Positions 25,127-35,276 of a stretch of DNA of 64,000 nucleotides are shown here, one piece after another. The stretch comes from Fen-1308 sp035319125 (GTDB lineage: Bacteria > Nitrospirota > Thermodesulfovibrionia > Thermodesulfovibrionales > Dissulfurispiraceae), in assembly GCA_035319125.1 (NCBI GenBank), contig DATHDG010000014.1:218164-282163 (forward strand), read 5' to 3'. The number at the start of each line of letters is the position of its first letter. The stretch's first letter is position 1. Under the pieces are notes generated by a model. It was not told where the DNA came from and ran no database searches. It was given only the letters and a program-made list of their open reading frames with translations. A program made the translations under genes and the position numbers.

Positions 25127-27751
25127 ATGAAAGGTTCAGAAATCAGAAACACATTCCTTGATTTCTTCAAATCCAAGGGGCATGAAGTAATTAGAAGTTC
25201 TTCTCTTATACCTCGAAATGATCCGACTCTGCTTTTTACAAATGCGGGCATGGTACAGTTCAAGTCTATATTTCTGGGAGAGGAAAAAAGGCTTTATACG
25301 CGGGCTACCACATCCCAGAAATGCATGCGGGCCGGCGGTAAACATAGCGACCTTGAAAATGTTGGTCATACGGCGCGCCACCACACTTTTTTTGAGATGC
25401 TCGGCAACTTTTCCTTCGGTGACTATTTTAAGAGAGATGCGATTATATTCGCTTGGGAACTTCTGACCGAAAGATTTGGACTTCCGAAAGACAGGTTATG
25501 GGTTACTGTTTATCAGGACGACGATGATGCAGCCAATCTGTGGCCTGAACTCACCGGAATACACCCGGAAAGGGTTGTAAGACTTGGAGCAAAGGATAAC
25601 TTCTGGCAAATGGGCGATACAGGCCCTTGCGGTCCATGCTCAGAAATAATTATTGATCAGGGGGCGGACGTCGGTTGCGGCGGCGCTGATTGTAAAGTTG
25701 GGTGTGACTGCGACCGGTTCCTTGAATTGTGGAACTTAGTCTTTATGCAGTTCAATCGTGATGAATCAGGTGCACTGACACCGCTTCCGAAGCCCAGCAT
25801 TGATACAGGCATGGGGCTTGAGCGCATATCAGCAGTGCTTCAGGGCAAGCACAATAATTTTGATACGGACATTTTCGCTCCAATTATCTCTGCGATCAGT
25901 ACAATGTCAAGTGCTGCTTATGGAAAGAACGCAGACTCGGATGTATCGATCAGGGTCATCGCTGACCATCTAAGAGCTATATCATTTCTGCTTGCTGAGG
26001 GACTGATGCCGGCCAACGACGGTAGGGGATACGTTTTGAGGCGTATCATTCGAAGAGCTGCAAGACATGCCAAACTTCTTGGTTTTACAGAACCGGTCCT
26101 CTTCAAACTTATGGGTTCAGTTGCCGATTCCATGGGAGATATTTATCCGGAACTTGTGCATGAGCGGGAAAGGTCATCAAAGGTGCTTTTCTTTGAAGAA
26201 GAGCGTTTCACAAGGACTCTTGATCAGGGCATGCACATTTTGGATGATGTGATAATTAAGCTCAAACAGTCTGGTGGAAAGGTAATACCTGGCGAAGATC
26301 TTTTCAGGCTTTACGATACATTCGGCTTTCCACTTGATCTGGCTAGAGACATTGCAATGGACAATCATCTGCATCTGGATGAAGATGGCTTCAACAGAGA
26401 AATGCAACTACAGCGAGAAAGAGCCAGAGCCTCTTGGGTCGGGGAAGAAGACGCGATAGCGACTATATACAAGGAACTGGCTTCAGAAATTGGAGAGACA
26501 CATTTTACAGGTTACGATTTATTGGAGTCTGAATCTATAATCAAGGCTATTCTCAAAAATGGCAAGGTAGTGACAGAAGCTATAGCCGGAGATGAAGTAG
26601 AACTATTCCTTGATAAAACGCCCTTTTATGGAGAATCTGGCGGACAGGTTGGAGACGCAGGTTCTATTTTTGGTATTTCCTCTGAAATTGAAGTAAAAGA
26701 TACTAAGAAAGAAGCCGGCTTAAACGCGCATATTGCCATTATACAGAGTGGCTCTGTCAAGGTGTGGGACAAAGTGAAGTGTATAGTGGACAAGAGCGCC
26801 CGGATAGCTATTGCCCGAAATCATACGGCGACTCATATCCTGCACGCGGCTCTACGTTCAGTGCTGGGAGAGCATGTCAAGCAAGCTGGATCTTATGTCT
26901 CAGCCGAACGCTTGCGTTTTGACTTCTCGCATTTTTACCAGGTCGATAAGACCGAGCTTGATGCCATCGAAGACATTGTAAATTCAGAGATCCTTGATAA
27001 TAAGCCTGTCGATACTGAAGTGTCTGACATTCATACGGCATTGAAATCTGGAGTTACGGCTCTTTTTGGTGAGAAATACGGCGATACAGTGCGGATTGTC
27101 AAAGTGCCCGGGTTTAGTGCTGAGTTGTGTGGAGGTACTCACTGCAAAAATACCGGGGATGTCGGGTTATTCACAGTTGTATCTGAGAGCAGTGTAGCTT
27201 CTGGAATAAGAAGAATCGAGGCCTTTACAGGAAGGTCAGCCTTTGATTATCTGAGACAGAAGCGTGATGAGCTTAAACAGGTTTCAGATATCTTGAAGAC
27301 CGACAGACCATCTGAGAGAATCGAGAAGGTTATGTCAGATATGAAGGAAAAGGACAAGGAGATAGAAGCGCTTAAGGGAAAGCTCTCTTCCCATAGTTCT
27401 TCTTCGCTCCTTGAACTTATGCGTGATGTCAATGGCGTAAAGGTGCTTTCATGCAGGGTCGATAACTTAGAGCAGAAAGATCTGCGCGTGCTGGCTGATA
27501 ATGTTAGGGATCGTCTCGGGTCCGGAATCATTGTCATAGCGTCTGCAAATGACGGTCAGGCTTCGATAGTTGCGATGGTGACAAAAGATCTGACAAAGCA
27601 ATACAGCGCAGGCGAGATTTTGAAAAATGTTGCGGCGCTTGCCGGAGGCAGGGGTGGCGGCAAGCCTGACATGGCTCAAGGCGGGACAAAGGATCTGGAA
27701 AAGCTGGACAGTGCACTTGAATATGTCTATGCTTTAGTCAAGAACAAGTAA
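25127..27751 (+). CDS. alaS: Alanine--tRNA ligase
   Basis: AlaRS charges tRNA-Ala and edits mischarged species. The 874-residue protein shows the class II start (IRNTFLDFFKSKGHEVIRSSSL), QKCMRAGGKHSDLENVG, the editing-domain zinc histidines in RNHTATHILHAALR with the later CGGTHCKNTGDVG, and a C-terminal glycine-rich GGRGGGKPDMAQGG. A cysteine-rich CGGADCKVGCDCDRFLELWN insertion in the catalytic part occurs in many bacterial AlaRS. Confidence 0.98.
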   Translation: MKGSEIRNTFLDFFKSKGHEVIRSSSLIPRNDPTLLFTNAGMVQFKSIFLGEEKRLYTRATTSQKCMRAGGKHSDLENVGHTARHHTFFEMLGNFSFGDYFKRDAIIFAWELLTERFGLPKDRLWVTVYQDDDDAANLWPELTGIHPERVVRLGAKDNFWQMGDTGPCGPCSEIIIDQGADVGCGGADCKVGCDCDRFLELWNLVFMQFNRDESGALTPLPKPSIDTGMGLERISAVLQGKHNNFDTDIFAPIISAISTMSSAAYGKNADSDVSIRVIADHLRAISFLLAEGLMPANDGRGYVLRRIIRRAARHAKLLGFTEPVLFKLMGSVADSMGDIYPELVHERERSSKVLFFEEERFTRTLDQGMHILDDVIIKLKQSGGKVIPGEDLFRLYDTFGFPLDLARDIAMDNHLHLDEDGFNREMQLQRERARASWVGEEDAIATIYKELASEIGETHFTGYDLLESESIIKAILKNGKVVTEAIAGDEVELFLDKTPFYGESGGQVGDAGSIFGISSEIEVKDTKKEAGLNAHIAIIQSGSVKVWDKVKCIVDKSARIAIARNHTATHILHAALRSVLGEHVKQAGSYVSAERLRFDFSHFYQVDKTELDAIEDIVNSEILDNKPVDTEVSDIHTALKSGVTALFGEKYGDTVRIVKVPGFSAELCGGTHCKNTGDVGLFTVVSESSVASGIRRIEAFTGRSAFDYLRQKRDELKQVSDILKTDRPSERIEKVMSDMKEKDKEIEALKGKLSSHSSSSLLELMRDVNGVKVLSCRVDNLEQKDLRVLADNVRDRLGSGIIVIASANDGQASIVAMVTKDLTKQYSAGEILKNVAALAGGRGGGKPDMAQGGTKDLEKLDSALEYVYALVKNK

Positions 27752-27771
27752 GGGCATGTCTCTGTGCCCTT
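27750..27771 (+). promoter_or_regulatory. Hairpin between alaS and the phasin-like gene
   Basis: AAGGGCA (27750-27756) pairs perfectly with TGCCCTT (27765-27771) across an 8-base loop. No T-run follows, so it is not a standard terminator; it may protect or attenuate the downstream message. Confidence 0.3.
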
Positions 27772-27791
27772 GATGGATAAGGGAGGCACTC

Positions 27792-28115
27792 ATGACTGTA
27801 TTTGATTTATTGAGAAACGCTGTCCTAGCCGGTTATGGTGTTCAGGAAAAGATGAAAGATTTTGTGGACGATCTGGTCAAGCGAGGTGAGCTGAGCGAGT
27901 CGCAGGGTGCAAAAATAGCAAAAGAATTGTCAGAGAAGGCTGATAAGACTACTTCTGAATTGAATGAAATGGTAGCCGGAATTATTCCCAAAACTCTGGA
28001 AAAAATGAGCATTCCCTCAAAGAGCGAAGTTGACGCGCTGAACGAGCAAGTTAAGAAATTATCAGAGAGGATCAGCGCTCTTGAGAGCGCACTGGGTCCT
28101 AATAAAGCATTTTAG
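27792..28115 (+). CDS. Phasin-like coiled-coil protein
   Basis: The 107-residue protein is amphipathic and alpha-helical, with KDFVDDLVKRGELSESQGAKI and a C-terminal heptad-rich helix VDALNEQVKKLSERISALESAL. This matches the small family annotated as polyhydroxyalkanoate granule-associated or phasin-like proteins, but no polyester synthase is in the window. It lies 10 bases upstream of the likely ubiB start. Function in this organism is unproven. Confidence 0.72.
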   Translation: MTVFDLLRNAVLAGYGVQEKMKDFVDDLVKRGELSESQGAKIAKELSEKADKTTSELNEMVAGIIPKTLEKMSIPSKSEVDALNEQVKKLSERISALESALGPNKAF

Positions 28116-28125
28116 CGTTATTTCT

Positions 28126-29823
28126 GTGGACATTCCTGGGCTAGCAAGAAGATATCGTTCGGCTCGAAGACTTCAGCAGATTGTCAATGTATTTTTGAAA
28201 TACGGATTCGGCCAGATCATAGATCAGGCGCATCTTGGCAGATATATCCCGTTCAAGAATAGGCTAAAGTCATTCGGGGCATGGGCACCGCTTGAAGGAT
28301 TGACAGCAGCTCAAAGCCTGAGGATGGCTTTTGCGGAACTTGGGCCGTCATTCATAAAGCTTGCGCAACTTCTCTCATCTAGGCCGGACCTCATTACCGA
28401 GCGGTATGCAAACGAATTTAAGAAATTGCAGGATGAAGTGCCGCCCTTTCCGGCAAGATCTGTTCGAGAGATAATCGAGCAGGATCTCCACAGGCCTCTG
28501 GAAGATATATTTGCGAAGTTCGAAGAAATACCTATTGCCGCCGCATCAATCGCACAGGTGCACAGAGCTGTTCTTATCGACGGGCGGGGTATTGTTGTTA
28601 AAGTGCAAAGGCCGAATATTCGCGAGCATATCGAATCCGATATACAGATAATGTCGTTTGTATCTGAGCTTCTTGAAAACCATATACCTGAGAGCAGATT
28701 TTTCAATCCTGCCGGGATTGTCGATGAATTTTCCCGAACTGTTAGAAGGGAATTAAACTTCTCGGAAGAGGCAAGAAACTGTGCAAGATTTCGAAGAATT
28801 CTTGGAGATATTGATGGAATTCATATTCCAATAGTATATGGCAATCTGAGTTCTGAGAGGATACTGGTACTTGATTTTATAGATGGCGTCAGGATTGACA
28901 ATATTCATGAAATCGACAGACTTGGCATTGACAAGAAGATGCTTGCCCGTCGTGCACTGGATATATATTTCAGGCAGATTCTTGAAGATGGATTCTTTCA
29001 TGCCGATCCCCATCCCGGCAATATACTGATTGAAGGCGATGGCACGCTTGCGTTTATTGATTTTGGGATAGTGGGAAGGGTATCTGATGAGCTGAAAGAG
29101 ATTATTTCAGGAACATTTCTGGCTTTAGTGAAAAAGGATTTTGATAATCTTGTTGATCACTATTTGGAGCTAGGGATGTTCTCGGACGATTCAGACATAG
29201 AATCTTTCAAACGCGAATTCAAGGCTGATCTGGGCGATTTGCTAGAGCCTCTTTATGGTCTAAAGCTTCAGGACATTAGATTTACTGAGTTTATAGATAC
29301 GGTTACTCGCTTGGCGATCAAATATAAGCTCAGAATACCGCCGGATCTGCTGTTGATAGACAAGACGCTAATGCTTCTTGAAAACCTCTGCAGGCAGCTT
29401 GATCCGGAAATTGATATTATAGCTGCTTCAGAGCCCTATGCAACTAAGCTGGCTGTAAAGTATATGGATCCGTCAAGGATATTCAGCGCCGGCAAAAAGA
29501 ATCTTAACGAGCTTTCCGATTTGGTGAAGATCTTTCCAGGACAGATCAAGAAGCTTGTGCGAAAGGCGGTCAGAGACGATTTGCAGATAAAGATGTATCA
29601 CGTCAATCTTCCGGAGTTTATCAAGGACATGGATAGAGCCAGTAACCGGATTGCATTTGCGATGGTAGTGAGTGCGATAATATTAAGTTCCGCTATCATG
29701 CATGCTGCCGGTGTTGTTCCAACTGTATTCGGGCTCTCTTTTTTGGGTATAATTACCTTTGCGGTTGCTTTTTTTCTCGGATTTTGGCTCTTAGTTTCGA
29801 TAATACGTTCGGGCAGGCTCTAA
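28126..29823 (+). CDS. ubiB: ABC1/UbiB-family atypical kinase
   Basis: UbiB-type proteins are kinase-fold ATPases linked to isoprenoid quinone biosynthesis or lipid handling. Family features include the KxGQ-like ELGPSFIKLAQLLSSRPDL, the alanine-rich loop IPIAAASIAQVHRA, the QRPNI segment and the catalytic GFFHADPHPGNIL and LAFIDFGIVG. Two hydrophobic segments near the C-terminus (about 500-560) anchor it in the membrane. GTG at 28126 gives 565 residues; no ribosome site is evident. Its position before cydAB fits a quinone-related role, but that is inference. Confidence 0.88.
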   Translation: MDIPGLARRYRSARRLQQIVNVFLKYGFGQIIDQAHLGRYIPFKNRLKSFGAWAPLEGLTAAQSLRMAFAELGPSFIKLAQLLSSRPDLITERYANEFKKLQDEVPPFPARSVREIIEQDLHRPLEDIFAKFEEIPIAAASIAQVHRAVLIDGRGIVVKVQRPNIREHIESDIQIMSFVSELLENHIPESRFFNPAGIVDEFSRTVRRELNFSEEARNCARFRRILGDIDGIHIPIVYGNLSSERILVLDFIDGVRIDNIHEIDRLGIDKKMLARRALDIYFRQILEDGFFHADPHPGNILIEGDGTLAFIDFGIVGRVSDELKEIISGTFLALVKKDFDNLVDHYLELGMFSDDSDIESFKREFKADLGDLLEPLYGLKLQDIRFTEFIDTVTRLAIKYKLRIPPDLLLIDKTLMLLENLCRQLDPEIDIIAASEPYATKLAVKYMDPSRIFSAGKKNLNELSDLVKIFPGQIKKLVRKAVRDDLQIKMYHVNLPEFIKDMDRASNRIAFAMVVSAIILSSAIMHAAGVVPTVFGLSFLGIITFAVAFFLGFWLLVSIIRSGRL

Positions 29824-29905
29824 TGTATTGTTTTATCTATTGCTGTAGTTTCTAGTGATGCGGCGGGTTGTTAAGCCGTAGAATATTTAAGCGAAGGAGG
29901 GACAG

Positions 29906-31267
29906 ATGGACACTGTAATGCTGAGCAGGATTCAGTTCGCAGTGACAGCCGGGTTCCATTTTATTTTCGTGCCGCTGACACTTGGATTGTCATTGTTGGT
30001 TGCATTTATGGAAACGAAGTATGTTCGCACAGGAAATGAAGTTTATCTTGATATGTCAAAATTCTGGGGCAAGTTGTTTCTCATCAATTTTGCCCTTGGA
30101 GTTGTTACAGGGATAACTCTGGAGTTTCAGTTTGGGATGAACTGGGCCGAGTACTCCAAGTATGTCGGCGATATATTCGGCGCGCCTTTGGCGATCGAAG
30201 CCACTCTTGCCTTTTTTCTCGAATCCACTTTTATCGGTCTGTGGATATTTGGACGGGACAGGGTTTCAAAACAACTTCATGCAGCGTCCATTTGGATAGT
30301 TGCCGTTGCCGCTAATCTCTCAGCTTTATGGATACTTCTTGCTAATGGCTGGATGCAAAAGCCTGTAGGGTATCTGCTCAGAAATGGGCGAGCAGAAATG
30401 GTCGATTTCTGGGCGCTTGTAACAAACAGCTATGGATGGTCAAAATTCTTTCATACGGTTGTTGCAGGCTATGTAGTGGCAGCTTTTTTCGTGATGGGAA
30501 TATCAGCATATCACCTTCTGAGAAAGAACAAGTCTTCGTTTTTCAAGGAATCATTCAGGATGGCAGCATCGTTCGGGCTGATATCGTCGATTCTGGTCTT
30601 TATTACCGGAGACTTTCATGCAGTCGAGGTCGCAACAACTCAGCCAACAAAGTTCGCGGCAATGGAATCTGTGTGGGAGTCTCAAAAGGCAGCTCCTTAT
30701 CATTTACTTGTGATTCCTGACCCTTCTGCCCAAAGAAATACCGTGGAGGCAATAAGTATTCCAAAGGCTCTCAGCCTCTTGGCCTATCATGACGGGAATG
30801 CGGAAGTTAAGGGCTTAAAGGATTTTCCTCAGGACTTAAGGCCGCCTGTTACGTTAACGTTTTCAAGTTTCAGATCTATGGCGGCGCTTGGGATGCTTTT
30901 CATGCTGTTGAGTTTCATTGCATGGCTGTTGGGAAGGAAAGATCATCTGGAATCGTACCCCATTTTTTTAAAGGTTATGCTTTACACAATCCCGCTGCCA
31001 TATATCGCCAATCAAATCGGTTGGATAGTGGCCGAGGTGGGACGTCAGCCCTGGATAGTTTATGGTTTGTTAAAAACATCTGATGCTGCCTCAAAAGCCG
31101 TTTCAGTAGAGCAGGTCATGGGCTCTCTTATCGGGTTTACATTATTATATGGATTTCTTGCAGTGGTGGATATCTACCTCTTGGCCAAGAATGCAAGAAA
31201 AGGCCCTGATCTCGAGCCTTCCATCATTATGAACCCGGCTGCCGGGGCCGGCAGCAAGGAGGCGTAA
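29906..31267 (+). CDS. cydA: Cytochrome bd oxidase subunit I
   Basis: CydA binds hemes b558, b595 and d and oxidises quinol while reducing oxygen. Conserved residues are visible: His18 in AGFHFIFVPLTLG, Glu98 and Glu106 in the IEATLAFFLES stretch, His183 in FFHTVVAGY, and Lys249/Glu254 in QPTKFAAMESVW. GWIVAEVGRQPW is also present. The protein is 453 residues with a short Q-loop, unlike the long loop of E. coli CydA. ATG follows AAGGAGGGAC. Confidence 0.96.
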   Translation: MDTVMLSRIQFAVTAGFHFIFVPLTLGLSLLVAFMETKYVRTGNEVYLDMSKFWGKLFLINFALGVVTGITLEFQFGMNWAEYSKYVGDIFGAPLAIEATLAFFLESTFIGLWIFGRDRVSKQLHAASIWIVAVAANLSALWILLANGWMQKPVGYLLRNGRAEMVDFWALVTNSYGWSKFFHTVVAGYVVAAFFVMGISAYHLLRKNKSSFFKESFRMAASFGLISSILVFITGDFHAVEVATTQPTKFAAMESVWESQKAAPYHLLVIPDPSAQRNTVEAISIPKALSLLAYHDGNAEVKGLKDFPQDLRPPVTLTFSSFRSMAALGMLFMLLSFIAWLLGRKDHLESYPIFLKVMLYTIPLPYIANQIGWIVAEVGRQPWIVYGLLKTSDAASKAVSVEQVMGSLIGFTLLYGFLAVVDIYLLAKNARKGPDLEPSIIMNPAAGAGSKEA

Positions 31268-31268
31268 A

Positions 31269-32294
31269 ATGGAATTCCAAATTATATGGTTCATCCTCTG
31301 GGCTGTCCTTTGGGCTGTCTACTTTATGTTGGATGGCTTTGATCTTGGTGTTGGCATTCTCCACCGGTATATTGGACGAAATGAAGATGAACGCGGCGCC
31401 ATTTTAAGCAGCATAGGCCCGGTATGGGACGGCAATGAAGTATGGCTGCTGACTGCAGGCGGCGCAACATTTGCAGCATTTCCGACAACATATGCCCTGA
31501 TGTTCAGTTATTTATACACTGCACTATTGCTGATACTTTTTTCATTGATTGTCCGGGGAGTGTCATTAGAACTGAGAGGGAAAGAAGAGAGCGCAACATG
31601 GCGACGTAACTGGGGGTATGCTCTTGTAACAAGCAGTTTTCTTCCAGCACTGCTTTTTGGAGTAGCTTTCGGCAATATATTCCAGGGTCTGCCTATGGAT
31701 GCCGACGGCTATCATGGTAACTTATTAACATTGCTAAACCCCTACGGTCTACTTACAGGTATCTTTTTTCTGTTCCTGTTTTTGATGCATGGGGCACTCT
31801 GGATAGGTTTCAGGACCAAAGGCTATGTCAGCGATCAGGCATCCAGGCTTGCAAATAAAATATGGTATCCATTGCTGCTGATAGCCGTGGCCTTTCTTGT
31901 GATGACCAAGTTTGCGACCAAGCTCTATCTGAATTTCATTAATACGCCCATTTTCTTCATCGTGCCGCTGATTGCGGTAGCAGCTCTTCTTACAATGAAA
32001 GTATGCCTGGCAAAGCAGTCGTCGATTCAAGCTTTTGCAGCTTCCTGTGTTACCATTCTAATGGTAACATTTACTGGAGTTATTGGGCTCTTTCCAAGCC
32101 TTATCCCTTCGAGCATCGACCCTAGATACAGCCTGACCATATTCAACTCTTCGTCGAGCCCCTATACTTTGAAGATTATGACAATAGTAGCACTTATTTT
32201 TGTCCCGATTGTAATAGTTTACCAGTCATGGAACTATATTATTTTTAATAAGAAGATCGATCATGAGGACAAAAAGCAGGGTAGTAAATATTAG
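31269..32294 (+). CDS. cydB: Cytochrome bd oxidase subunit II
   Basis: CydB is the structural partner of CydA. It has about eight to nine hydrophobic segments across 341 residues, with the typical start IIWFILWAVLWAVYFMLDGFDLGVGIL, PVWDGNEVWLLTAGGATFAAFP and GVAFGNIFQGLP. The ATG lies one base after the cydA stop. No cydX-type small subunit was recognised downstream, and a strong hairpin follows. Confidence 0.96.
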   Translation: MEFQIIWFILWAVLWAVYFMLDGFDLGVGILHRYIGRNEDERGAILSSIGPVWDGNEVWLLTAGGATFAAFPTTYALMFSYLYTALLLILFSLIVRGVSLELRGKEESATWRRNWGYALVTSSFLPALLFGVAFGNIFQGLPMDADGYHGNLLTLLNPYGLLTGIFFLFLFLMHGALWIGFRTKGYVSDQASRLANKIWYPLLLIAVAFLVMTKFATKLYLNFINTPIFFIVPLIAVAALLTMKVCLAKQSSIQAFAASCVTILMVTFTGVIGLFPSLIPSSIDPRYSLTIFNSSSSPYTLKIMTIVALIFVPIVIVYQSWNYIIFNKKIDHEDKKQGSKY

Positions 32295-32309
32295 AAAAAT
32301 GTGATCACG

Positions 32310-32339
32310 GCAGAGGATACGATCATATATGTCCTCTGC
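32310..32339. terminator. Bidirectional intrinsic terminator between cydB and acyl-CoA dehydrogenase
   Basis: GCAGAGGA (32310-32317) and TCCTCTGC (32332-32339) form an 8-bp GC-rich stem. T-rich runs follow on both strands: ATTTTTCT on the minus side and ATTTCTTTTTT on the plus side. The two genes converge here, so the element can serve both. Confidence 0.7.
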
Positions 32340-32345
32340 TGCTGA

Positions 32346-33503
32346 TTATTTCTTTTTTGCGGCTTCCTTGATAATAGCCTGTCCTATAACATTGCGCTGT
32401 ATCTGGTTTGTACCTTCATAAATTTGCAAGATTTTAGCATCTCTCATCATCTTTTCTACGGGATATTCCTTCATATATCCAGATCCACCCATGACTTGCA
32501 ATGCATTTGTGGTGACGCGCATTCCGAGATCGGTTGCAAAGGTTTTGGCGCAGGCCGACTCCTTGGATACATCCTTGGCACCGCTGTCTACAAAGCGGGC
32601 TACCGAATATATTAGCGCCCTGGCAGCCTCGATTTCAATGGCCATGTCTGCCAGCATATGCTGCACTGCCTGGAAACTTATCACAGGATGACCAAATTGG
32701 ACGCGCTGGCGGGCGAATTTAACAGCCTCATCAAAGGCTCCCTGCGCAACGCCCAAGCCCTGTGCGCCAACTCCGGTGCGTGAGGCGTCGAGAGTCTTCA
32801 TGGCAACTATAAAGCCCATGCCTTCTTTACCGAGTATATTATCTTTAGGTATGCGACAGTTATCAAATACAAGCTCGGTTGTGATCGAGCAACGTATTCC
32901 CATCTTATTTTCTTTTTTGCCAAAACTGAAACCAGGGGTGCCCTTTTCAACGATAAAGGCGGAGGCGCCGCGCGGTCCTTTTGATTTATCCGTAATCGCT
33001 ATAACAGAATAAATGTCGGCAACGCTACCATTGGTTATCCATTGCTTCGTTCCGTTCAGAATGTAATGATCACCGTCCAACCTGGCCGTGGTTTGAATCC
33101 CTCCAGCATCGCTGCCGGCATTAGCTTCAGTCAGACCGAAAGCTACCAACCTCTTGCCGACAGCAATATCAGGAAGATATTTTTTTTTCTGTTCATCGCT
33201 GCCAAACAGCAATATGGGAAATGTTCCAAGAGCATTTGCAGCATAGGATGTCGACACGCCGACGCAGGCCTTCGAAAGTTCCTCTACCGCAATGCAGAGC
33301 TCAAGGCAACCCTTTCCGAGTCCTCCGTATTCCTCCGGAATGAAAAGGCCTAACATATCAGATTGCGCAAGAACTTTTATAATCTCCCAGGGGAACTCTC
33401 CAGTTTCGTCAAGTTCAGCTCTGACCGGAACTATTTTTTCTTCAGCTATTTGACTAGCCAGGTCCCGTATCATTTGCTGTTCTTCAGTCAAGAAATAATC
33501 CAT
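32346..33503 (-). CDS. Acyl-CoA dehydrogenase (short-chain type)
   Basis: This flavoenzyme oxidises an acyl-CoA to the enoyl-CoA and passes electrons to ETF. The 385-residue protein has the FAD/substrate segments AFGLTEANAGSDAGGIQT and WITNGSVADIYSV, and the catalytic base is Glu363 in IYEGTNQIQRNVIGQ. This position and overall form match butyryl/short-chain acyl-CoA dehydrogenases, but specificity is not provable. ATG at 33503 follows GGAGGG. No ETF genes are adjacent. Confidence 0.94.
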   Translation of the reverse strand: MDYFLTEEQQMIRDLASQIAEEKIVPVRAELDETGEFPWEIIKVLAQSDMLGLFIPEEYGGLGKGCLELCIAVEELSKACVGVSTSYAANALGTFPILLFGSDEQKKKYLPDIAVGKRLVAFGLTEANAGSDAGGIQTTARLDGDHYILNGTKQWITNGSVADIYSVIAITDKSKGPRGASAFIVEKGTPGFSFGKKENKMGIRCSITTELVFDNCRIPKDNILGKEGMGFIVAMKTLDASRTGVGAQGLGVAQGAFDEAVKFARQRVQFGHPVISFQAVQHMLADMAIEIEAARALIYSVARFVDSGAKDVSKESACAKTFATDLGMRVTTNALQVMGGSGYMKEYPVEKMMRDAKILQIYEGTNQIQRNVIGQAIIKEAAKKK

Positions 33504-33541
33504 CGAAAATTCCCTCCGTACCCAAAAGAATAGTGAACTTC

Positions 33542-34891
33542 CTATCCGCTGATGTCGATATCCTCTACAAGGAGATGAGAAGACTTAATATTACCATAAA
33601 AGCGCGGTTCATCACCAATCATAACTATATTGCCGAAAAGATTCAGAATGTTGCCCGATATCACTGCCTCTTTGATCGGATGAGCATGCGCACCTTTGTC
33701 TATTTTTATGCCTGTCACGCCAACCGAATATTCGCCGGAGATAGGATTAACGGTGTGCATACCCATCGTTTCAGTGATATATATGCCTTCGTCCACTATC
33801 CCGAGCAGCCCGGAAATATCCTTTCTGTACTCTTCAGAAACTGCCTCCAAAAAAATATTATTTGGTCCGACGCTCGGAATACCGGTAAATCCGCCTCGCA
33901 CCGCGTTGCCGGTCGATGTTACATTGTCTTTCCTCGCGTTATATGTGTTATATAGGAAACCCTTTAGAATGCCTCCTTCAATAAGCGTTTTCTTTGTCGT
34001 AGCCACTCCCTCGGCATCTACCGGACGGCTGCCTAATTTCCCATCAAGTATGCCGCTGTCTACCAGGTTCAACCGCGGGCTTATCACACGATCGCCCATT
34101 TTGCCTGCCAGCATAGATTTCTTTTTCCTGACCGCTTCTGAAGATAATGTTGAAGCAAGAATTCCAATGAACTCAGCTGCTACCGCTTCATCCAATAATA
34201 CGAATCCCCGCATAGGTGCCATTTTTTCAGCTCCCAGCATCTGAATGGCTTTGGATGCTGCTGTCTGTCCTATGAGCTCGAACGATATATCGTTCAGAAA
34301 TCTGCTTCCATGATAGTCCCAACCCATCTGATTCTCAATTCCTTGCTCGGCAACTGCCATTATATGAGCCGAACACGCAGAAGCCGAAAACTCGAAATCT
34401 ATTCCCTTAGAGTTAATTATTCTGGTCCGTCCCGCGCTGAAGCTTCCTGAAGCATTTCTGGTCTTTGTTATACGCTTATCCCTGCCGAGTGCAGCGCTTT
34501 CCATTGCAATGATCATATCAATTGCATCAGTATCTTTCAGGGATGAAATTAAGGGATCATAAACTACGACATCGGAATGGCCAGATAATGACGGAAGTCC
34601 GTTTGCCTCGTCCGGCTCTGTAAATTTTGACGCCTCTATTGCACTGGTTACTACAGCGCTAAGCTCATTCGGGTCAGTAGAGTATGAAAAGCCGAGCCGC
34701 TTATCTTTGAATACTCGCAGAGAGTAGCCTACCGAATTGGATTTCTCCAGAGTATCGACGCGCCTGTCTTTAACTTCCACACTTAGATTCTGCGAAATTG
34801 TGACATAAACTTCAGCCTCATCGGCGCCTGCATCCAGGGCAATTTGCAACAGCCGGTCAGCAAATCCTGTATCGACCTCAGATTTCCTCAT
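33542..34891 (-). CDS. pmbA: TldE/PmbA-family metalloprotease-associated protein
   Basis: TldD/TldE form a heterodimeric protease that processes modified peptides. This 449-residue protein has the PmbA/TldE layout: N-terminal ALDAGADEAEVYVTISQNLSVEVKDRRVDTLEKS, then MRGFVLLDEAVAAEFIGILASTLS and a C-terminal NPISGEYSVGVTGIKIDKG. No HExxxH zinc motif is present, which fits the non-metal-binding TldE subunit. TldD itself is not in the window. Its ATG overlaps the queD stop (ATGA). Confidence 0.88.
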   Translation of the reverse strand: MRKSEVDTGFADRLLQIALDAGADEAEVYVTISQNLSVEVKDRRVDTLEKSNSVGYSLRVFKDKRLGFSYSTDPNELSAVVTSAIEASKFTEPDEANGLPSLSGHSDVVVYDPLISSLKDTDAIDMIIAMESAALGRDKRITKTRNASGSFSAGRTRIINSKGIDFEFSASACSAHIMAVAEQGIENQMGWDYHGSRFLNDISFELIGQTAASKAIQMLGAEKMAPMRGFVLLDEAVAAEFIGILASTLSSEAVRKKKSMLAGKMGDRVISPRLNLVDSGILDGKLGSRPVDAEGVATTKKTLIEGGILKGFLYNTYNARKDNVTSTGNAVRGGFTGIPSVGPNNIFLEAVSEEYRKDISGLLGIVDEGIYITETMGMHTVNPISGEYSVGVTGIKIDKGAHAHPIKEAVISGNILNLFGNIVMIGDEPRFYGNIKSSHLLVEDIDISG

Positions 34892-35259
34892 TCTTCAGAA
34901 TAGGTCGCCGCCGCTGTTTCAGACTCCCAGACTGTTATTGACTTCAGCGTAACATTATATGCAGCGAAATTTTCTTTCAAGGATTCGAAGATCCAGCGGG
35001 ATATATTTTCGGAAGAAGGATTTACGTCAGCAAACTGTGGCAGGTCGTTGAGGCATATATGGTCAAGCGAACCAATAACCTCATTTGCTACTCTTCTGAG
35101 GTCGGTGAAATCTATTGCAATCCCGATCTTGTTTAGGCTGCGCGAGCTCACAACAACTTGGACCTTCCAGTTATGGCCATGCAGATTTTCACATTTACCA
35201 TTATATTCACGCAACTGATGTGCCGAAGCGAATTTTGTCTCAATACTTAATGTATACAT
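34888..35259 (-). CDS. queD: 6-carboxytetrahydropterin synthase
   Basis: QueD converts 7,8-dihydroneopterin triphosphate to 6-carboxytetrahydropterin for queuosine synthesis, supplying the QueE substrate. The zinc ligands His14, His27 and His29 (FASAHQL and NLHGHNW) and the catalytic Cys23 are visible, as are LDHICLNDLP and VWESETAAATY. At 123 residues it is typical. It lies between hpt and pmbA and is remote from queE (16177). Confidence 0.95.
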   Translation of the reverse strand: MYTLSIETKFASAHQLREYNGKCENLHGHNWKVQVVVSSRSLNKIGIAIDFTDLRRVANEVIGSLDHICLNDLPQFADVNPSSENISRWIFESLKENFAAYNVTLKSITVWESETAAATYSEE

Positions 35260-35276
35260 AACGCATTCTCACTAAC